From positions 682,001-746,000 of the forward strand of contig JADFUC010000750.1 in the NCBI GenBank assembly GCA_019722365.1: DNA of 64,000 nt. The letters run 5' to 3'. Numbering within the stretch: position 1 is the stretch's first letter; each line of letters starts with the position of its first letter. Origin of the DNA: Lithospermum erythrorhizon (lineage: Eukaryota; Streptophyta; Magnoliopsida; Boraginales; Boraginaceae). A program made the position numbers and the translations under genes. The notes beneath the pieces were generated by a model, which was not told the origin of the DNA, ran no database searches, and saw nothing but the letters and a program-made list of their open reading frames with translations. Positions 59,762-64,000 of the stretch are shown piece after piece.

Positions 59762-61478
59762 TGCTGTTTGTTTATAGTAATCTGATGTAAATTGTAAATA
59801 TCATTTGTCTTATACAGAAGGGTAAAATGACAGATTTGAAAACTAACAATGTTGTATCCGAAGAGATCGATGATATATGAGGATTGCCTATTGGCTTTGA
59901 TGGAGGATTTTGCAATGTTTGCTTAGTTGTTCTCGTTCCCCTATAAATCAAATGGATATTCTGGAGATGTTTCTCTCTTCTTCTTCATTGGACTTTTCTT
60001 TTCTTGGGTATCAATGAGGTAGAAATGTAGAATTTAGTTTGTATGTGTTCACCTATCAGTTTCCTTGTCATAATAGATACTGCATATACTGGTCTCTGGT
60101 GGGTTGGAAATTGGAATGTAAAAGATGAAGATGTGTAGGGGGTTTTACATTGTTAAACAGCACCAAGAAGTACATATAGCTTCTTCAGATAGTTTAAACA
60201 AGTTCATTGCTCGGTAATTTGTCATCTGTAAGTCTGGATGTGAATGGATAAATCATATTTTATCGTTTTTAAGAAAAGTATACTTCATTTAATAAAAATA
60301 AAGTTATAGGAATTGCAGAAGTCAAATACAAATAGTTATATTGATAAACTAAACAGTCCATTAAAAATAACAATAACTAAATTTATACAGTACTAAAACA
60401 TCAATTATTTAACGAGAGTGGTATTTTATTGAAAAAAATAAGCCAATATACTCAGAAAGAGGAGCAAACCATTGCACCACAGGATCCTACTCCTAGTGTA
60501 ATCCTAATCCCCACCCTATGAAGCAAGAGCATCTCACTGCCCACTAGCCTCCTCCTTCCTACAAAATCCACAATCAATAATATGTTTCACCTACTTACCC
60601 ATGTGACCCCACTGTTGTGCTGCAGTTTTTATTACTATTTGACAATTGGACCCCCACCCCACTACCTCTTCTATGGACAACTTTGAGTGGTGGTAGCACT
60701 ATGATGAGGGCAATTTAGTCAAACCACCACAACAATACATGATGGTGGTAGTAGAGTAGGCCAGTGGTAGAGTAGTTGTGGATTTGTGGCCCTATTCCAT
60801 CACCTCATATCATGCATCACCATCCACCACCCACCCACCCCCAACCTACACCCCACCCACCACCTCCTCTTACCCCTAAATTCAATGCCCATTGTCCCCT
60901 CTCACATCATCAACATTATCAACATCCAACTAACTCCACCTCTATACCTCATCTTTTGCCCCCCCTTTAACCACTAATAATATTCCATCTTCATTCATCA
61001 CCACCACCTAACCCCCTCCTTTATTGCTACGAATCCCCCCCACCAACCCACCCTTCTTCAACTTCATATTTTTACCTCTTTCAATACCTCCCAAACACCT
61101 CACCCCCCCAATCTTTTCTTTATTTTTTCAACCCCAACATCAATAAAGATCAGATTTTTATCTCAAGAAAACCACCGCCGCCGCCGTTTTTTCCACAACC
61201 TAATTGTTTTTCCGGCAGCTTGTGCTTAATCTTTGCTAATTCTAGCCCAATTCACCTAAAATTCCCTTTGATCTTGCTATTTACCCCCTTAATTACATCA
61301 AGATCAAATTTGTATCTCATGAAAACCACCACCACCCAATTGCTTTTTCCACCTTTTTTATTTGATTTATGCTCCTTCTAGCTAATAAAATTCATATATA
61401 TAATTTCTTAAAATTTCAAATCTGCCCCAAATTTCCATTGATCTTGCAATTTACCAGCTGAAATTTTCAATTTTGACC
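59762..61478. other. Divergent promoter region with C-rich leader of the trihelix gene
   Basis: About 59770-60250 is upstream of the germin-like pseudogene. From about 60770 to 61150 the plus strand is strongly pyrimidine/C-rich (ccacccacccacc type), a composition common in plant 5' leaders. An approximately 160-bp leader segment is duplicated at 61141-61462. No coding sequence was recognised. Confidence 0.5.
61141..61462 (+). repeat. Tandemly duplicated leader segment of the trihelix gene
   Basis: Copy 1 (about 61147-61288) and copy 2 (about 61300-61455) share aagatca-attt-tatctca, gaaaaccacc(g/a)cc, aattg-tttttcc, ctaattctag/cttctagctaa and ttgatcttgc-atttacc. Divergence suggests an old duplication. 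The GCC/ACC triplet number differs between the copies. Confidence 0.6.
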
Positions 61479-63321
61479 ATGTCCACCTCAGCCACTGGAG
61501 AACCAGAACCCCCCGCCGCCGCCGCAACCACCGTAACCCCACCAGAAAAAGTGACCAGAAAATTCCCACCACCATGTTGGACGCAAGAGGAAACGTTGGC
61601 CTTAATCGAAGCGTATCGTGATCGATGGTATGCTTTGCGAAGAGGGTACCTCCGTACAGCAGATTGGGACTCTGTAGCTCTTGCAGTAACTGAACGCTGC
61701 CCAGGTACTATTTCATTTAAACATCGTGTTTAACCAATCACAAATATTTATGTAGGGGTCACGAATGGACACGATAAGAAATAAGTAAGGAAAAATATAA
61801 AAATTTACGGGTCCAAGGAACAAAATAATTTTGAAGGAATGTTTGTTAATGTTTTATTTTTCGATAATAGACATTTATTTTTAGATAAGTCATGCATTTT
61901 GATAAATTAGTAAATCTTGTTCGGCATTAGAAGCTCTATTACTCCTATTCCTATTGTTACATTCAAGATCCACTGAATTAAAAGTACTAATAGTGACATC
62001 CAAAAGGTTTGGAAAAATTAATAGCGGACTATGTAGGGGTAGCCAAGTAATGAGGTACGAAACAAATAGGGATAAATAAAAAAATTACATGGGGAACAAA
62101 ATAAGTTTTGAAGAAATGTATGTTAAAATTTTATTTTTTGATAAGACCTTTATTTTATTTTAGGATGGCTGACTGCCTCCTATGCCTCCCCGTAGTTCCG
62201 CCAATGTGTTTTAAGTGTATTTTTCAACAGGTGTCTCACCACCGAAGACTTCAGCTCAATGTCGCCACAAGATGGAGAAGCTTCGTCAACGTTATCGTGC
62301 TGAGAAGCAGAGGTCTCTTGCTTATCCTGCTGGGTGTTTTTTCTCGTCTTGGTTCTTTTTCGAGAATATGGATGCTATGGAACATGGTACACCTCTTCCT
62401 GCACCTGGTACTAATCAAGAATTCAAAAAAGAGGGGATTTTGGGTAGTGGGCATCGTTTAGGGGGGTTCCTTGATCAAAATTTGTTGAAGTTGAAGGTTA
62501 ATGGGAAGAATGTGGTGAAGATTAGTGACGGGTTGGATCCAAGATTGAATTTTTATGGTGGGAAGAGTGATGGGAAAGTGAGTGCTAGTTATGGGGTTAA
62601 AGTTGTGAATGATGGTTATAATGGGTGTGTGGATGGCGGGTCGGATAAAGAGGAGGAAGATGAGGGTGGTTTTGGAGGGGAGTATGGGATAGCAAATCCT
62701 GTTGTTGATATGAAAGCGAAGAAGTTTAGAAGTATGTTTGCTGGTAGTCAGAGTGGCGGAGGTGATATTGATCATGGAGGGAGTAATAAAGGTTATGACT
62801 TTGGGAATGGATTTAATGTGAGGCATTTAATGACTGGGGAAATGTTGCCTCCCGGGTTGAGGGCGAAGAGATATGGAAAGGTCGATCAGAGAGGCAGTCC
62901 GGGGTTTGATGGTGAAGGTGGTGAGAATAGCGGGAATGGTGGATTTTGGGGTAATAGAAATGCACCACCTCAGGGGTCGAGAGGGAGGTATGGTGGAAAT
63001 GTGGACGGTAGTCTAGATCCCAGGGGTATGAAGGGATATTCGAATGGGTTGAGTTTGTCGGGTGCTGAGAAAGCTAAGAGGGCGAGGGACCCTCTCGAGG
63101 ATATGGTTATGTCGATTAAGATGTTGGGTGAAGGGTTCGTGAAGATGGAGAAGATGAAGATGGACATGGCGAGGGATATGGAGAAGATGCGGATGGAGAT
63201 GGAAATCAAGCGCAATGAATTGATATTGGAGTCTCAGAAGCAGATTATGGATGCTTTTGTCAAAGGGTTATTGGAACTCAAGAACAAGAAGGTGAAGACA
63301 ACTGCAGCTTCACCTGAATGA
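61479..63321 (+). CDS. Trihelix transcription factor, ASIL/SIP1-like, 438 aa
   Basis: The model is join(61479..61704, 62231..63321) with a GT-AG intron splitting the DNA-binding domain. The trihelix motif spans residues about 32-105: CWTQEETLALIEAYRDRW, LRTADWDSVALAV, then across the junction CRHKMEKLRQRYRAEKQR. It is followed by the FFSSWFFFENMDAME segment typical of this clade. The middle is Gly/Asp-rich and low in complexity. The C-terminus (about 345-430) is a Met/Lys/Glu-rich coiled coil (KMEKMKMDMARDMEKMRME), as expected for dimerisation in ASIL-type proteins. Such factors bind GT-type promoter elements; ASIL1/2 repress seed-maturation genes in Arabidopsis seedlings. Family assignment is firm; the exact orthologue is not resolved. 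Confidence 0.88.
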
Positions 63322-63786
63322 TCATAACCTGAGCAGGAAATAGATGGTTTATGTGCGTTATCAACATATAAATAAGACATAGATCTTCATGTATGTAGGT
63401 TGGTTACTGCTCTTTTTTCTGTCAGTAATTTTAATTAAATGATGAATATTATATATCTAGGCTTGTAGAATTTTCTAGCTACCTAAGCTAAAAAATGTAC
63501 AGTTTGTTATGAAGATGAATTTTTGGGTGAAGTTTGAAAATATTGTTTAGTTCTAGGACATGGGTAATATTACAAAGTTTTCAAAACTCCATCAAATTGA
63601 TAACAACCATTATTTATAAATTTCTGTCACAAATATATAGTCATAGATTATTTTGCAGACAATATTAGTTCAACATTTTTGTTTTAACAACCAGAAAAGC
63701 TAAAAATAACCAAACTCATGTTGTCGTATAAACACTTGTTCCTTCATTGAAAATACAAGAATTTCAAATAACAGTACTAGCTAAAT
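63322..63786. other. Convergent spacer at the right edge
   Basis: It contains the 3' UTRs of the trihelix gene and the minus-strand gene at the window edge. It is AT-rich, with no gene or RNA recognised. Confidence 0.5.
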
Positions 63787-64000
63787 CTACTGACGAGTTC
63801 TTATGATGGATCCATGATTTTTTCTTGCTTTCTTTTGTTTAAGTTTCACTTTCACTTCAACACCGCCATCAATGATGGCCTGGAGTACAATCTGAAGCTT
63901 CCCTTCCAATTTCTCTTCTTTCCGGGGCGTATAAACCATATTATAGATATCATCGTCCACGGCCCTCTGTGCCAAAACTTTTCCCACCAGAGCACAAGCA
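63787..64000 (-). CDS. 3' end of a probable ribosomal L18p/L5e-family protein gene (partial)
   Basis: The frame enters from the right edge (reading ACALVGKVLAQRAVDD), continues YTPRKEEKLEGKLQIVLQ and AIIDGGVEVKVKLK, and stops at 63787-63789 after a basic tail. The pattern (hydrophobic GK-LA-RA helix, then Y.PRK..LEGK.Q..L...I..G) resembles the C-terminal half of uL18-type proteins of plant organelles, which bind 5S or large-subunit rRNA. The start and upstream exons lie outside the window. The family call is moderately sure; the gene itself is well supported by continuous coding character. Confidence 0.55.
   Translation of the reverse strand, partial: ACALVGKVLAQRAVDDDIYNMVYTPRKEEKLEGKLQIVLQAIIDGGVEVKVKLKQKKARKNHGSIIRTRQ

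Overview
The window is nuclear DNA of a flowering plant, almost certainly a eudicot. The non-coding DNA is AT-rich. Genes are split by GT-AG introns, and transposon remnants belong to plant families (Stowaway- and PIF-type MITEs, a MULE, Ty1/copia, tRNA-derived SINEs). Several proteins are plant-specific (SUVH, patellin, trihelix factor, germin-like protein). No bacterial operons, CRISPR array, prophage or organellar genes are visible. The species cannot be named from the sequence alone.

Positions 1-35,000 are repeat-rich and gene-poor. They hold a short paralogue of the N-terminus of CW-type zinc-finger proteins (2067-3216), a tandem array of about 13 units resembling pogo/Emigrant transposon ends (4445-6200), and several MITEs. 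They also hold a probable solo LTR (about 7030-9175), an unusual gene with a retrotransposon gag-like domain and 27-residue repeats (11699-13460), and a 2.8-kb inverted repeat (14405-17218). That inverted repeat ends 35 bp before a small conserved membrane-protein gene (17253-19775). A single-exon SUVH2/SUVH9-type gene (22272-24344, minus), a decayed 4.65-kb MULE (25474-30126) and a deleted copia element (32033-33792, minus) follow.

Positions 35,000-64,000 are gene-dense. In order: an XBAT35-like RING protein without ankyrin repeats (minus), full-length cohesin SMC1 (18 exons, 1220 aa), a patellin (4 exons, 461 aa), the DNA-repair nuclease subunit UVH1/XPF (10 exons, 981 aa), a germin-like pseudogene (minus), a trihelix transcription factor (2 exons, 438 aa) and, at the right edge, the 3' end of a probable ribosomal L18p/L5e-family gene (minus). 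The exon models for SMC1, patellin, UVH1, the trihelix factor and the small membrane protein were built by hand. Each splice junction keeps the frame and total lengths fit their families.

The genes do not form an operon or pathway. SMC1 (chromosome cohesion), UVH1 (excision repair) and SUVH9 (DNA-methylation reading) all act on chromatin, but there is no sign that this proximity is functional. I found no complete novel multi-gene system. The best leads are the fold-back next to a promoter, the array of transposon-end repeats, and the gag-like/27-residue-repeat gene lying between two direct repeats.
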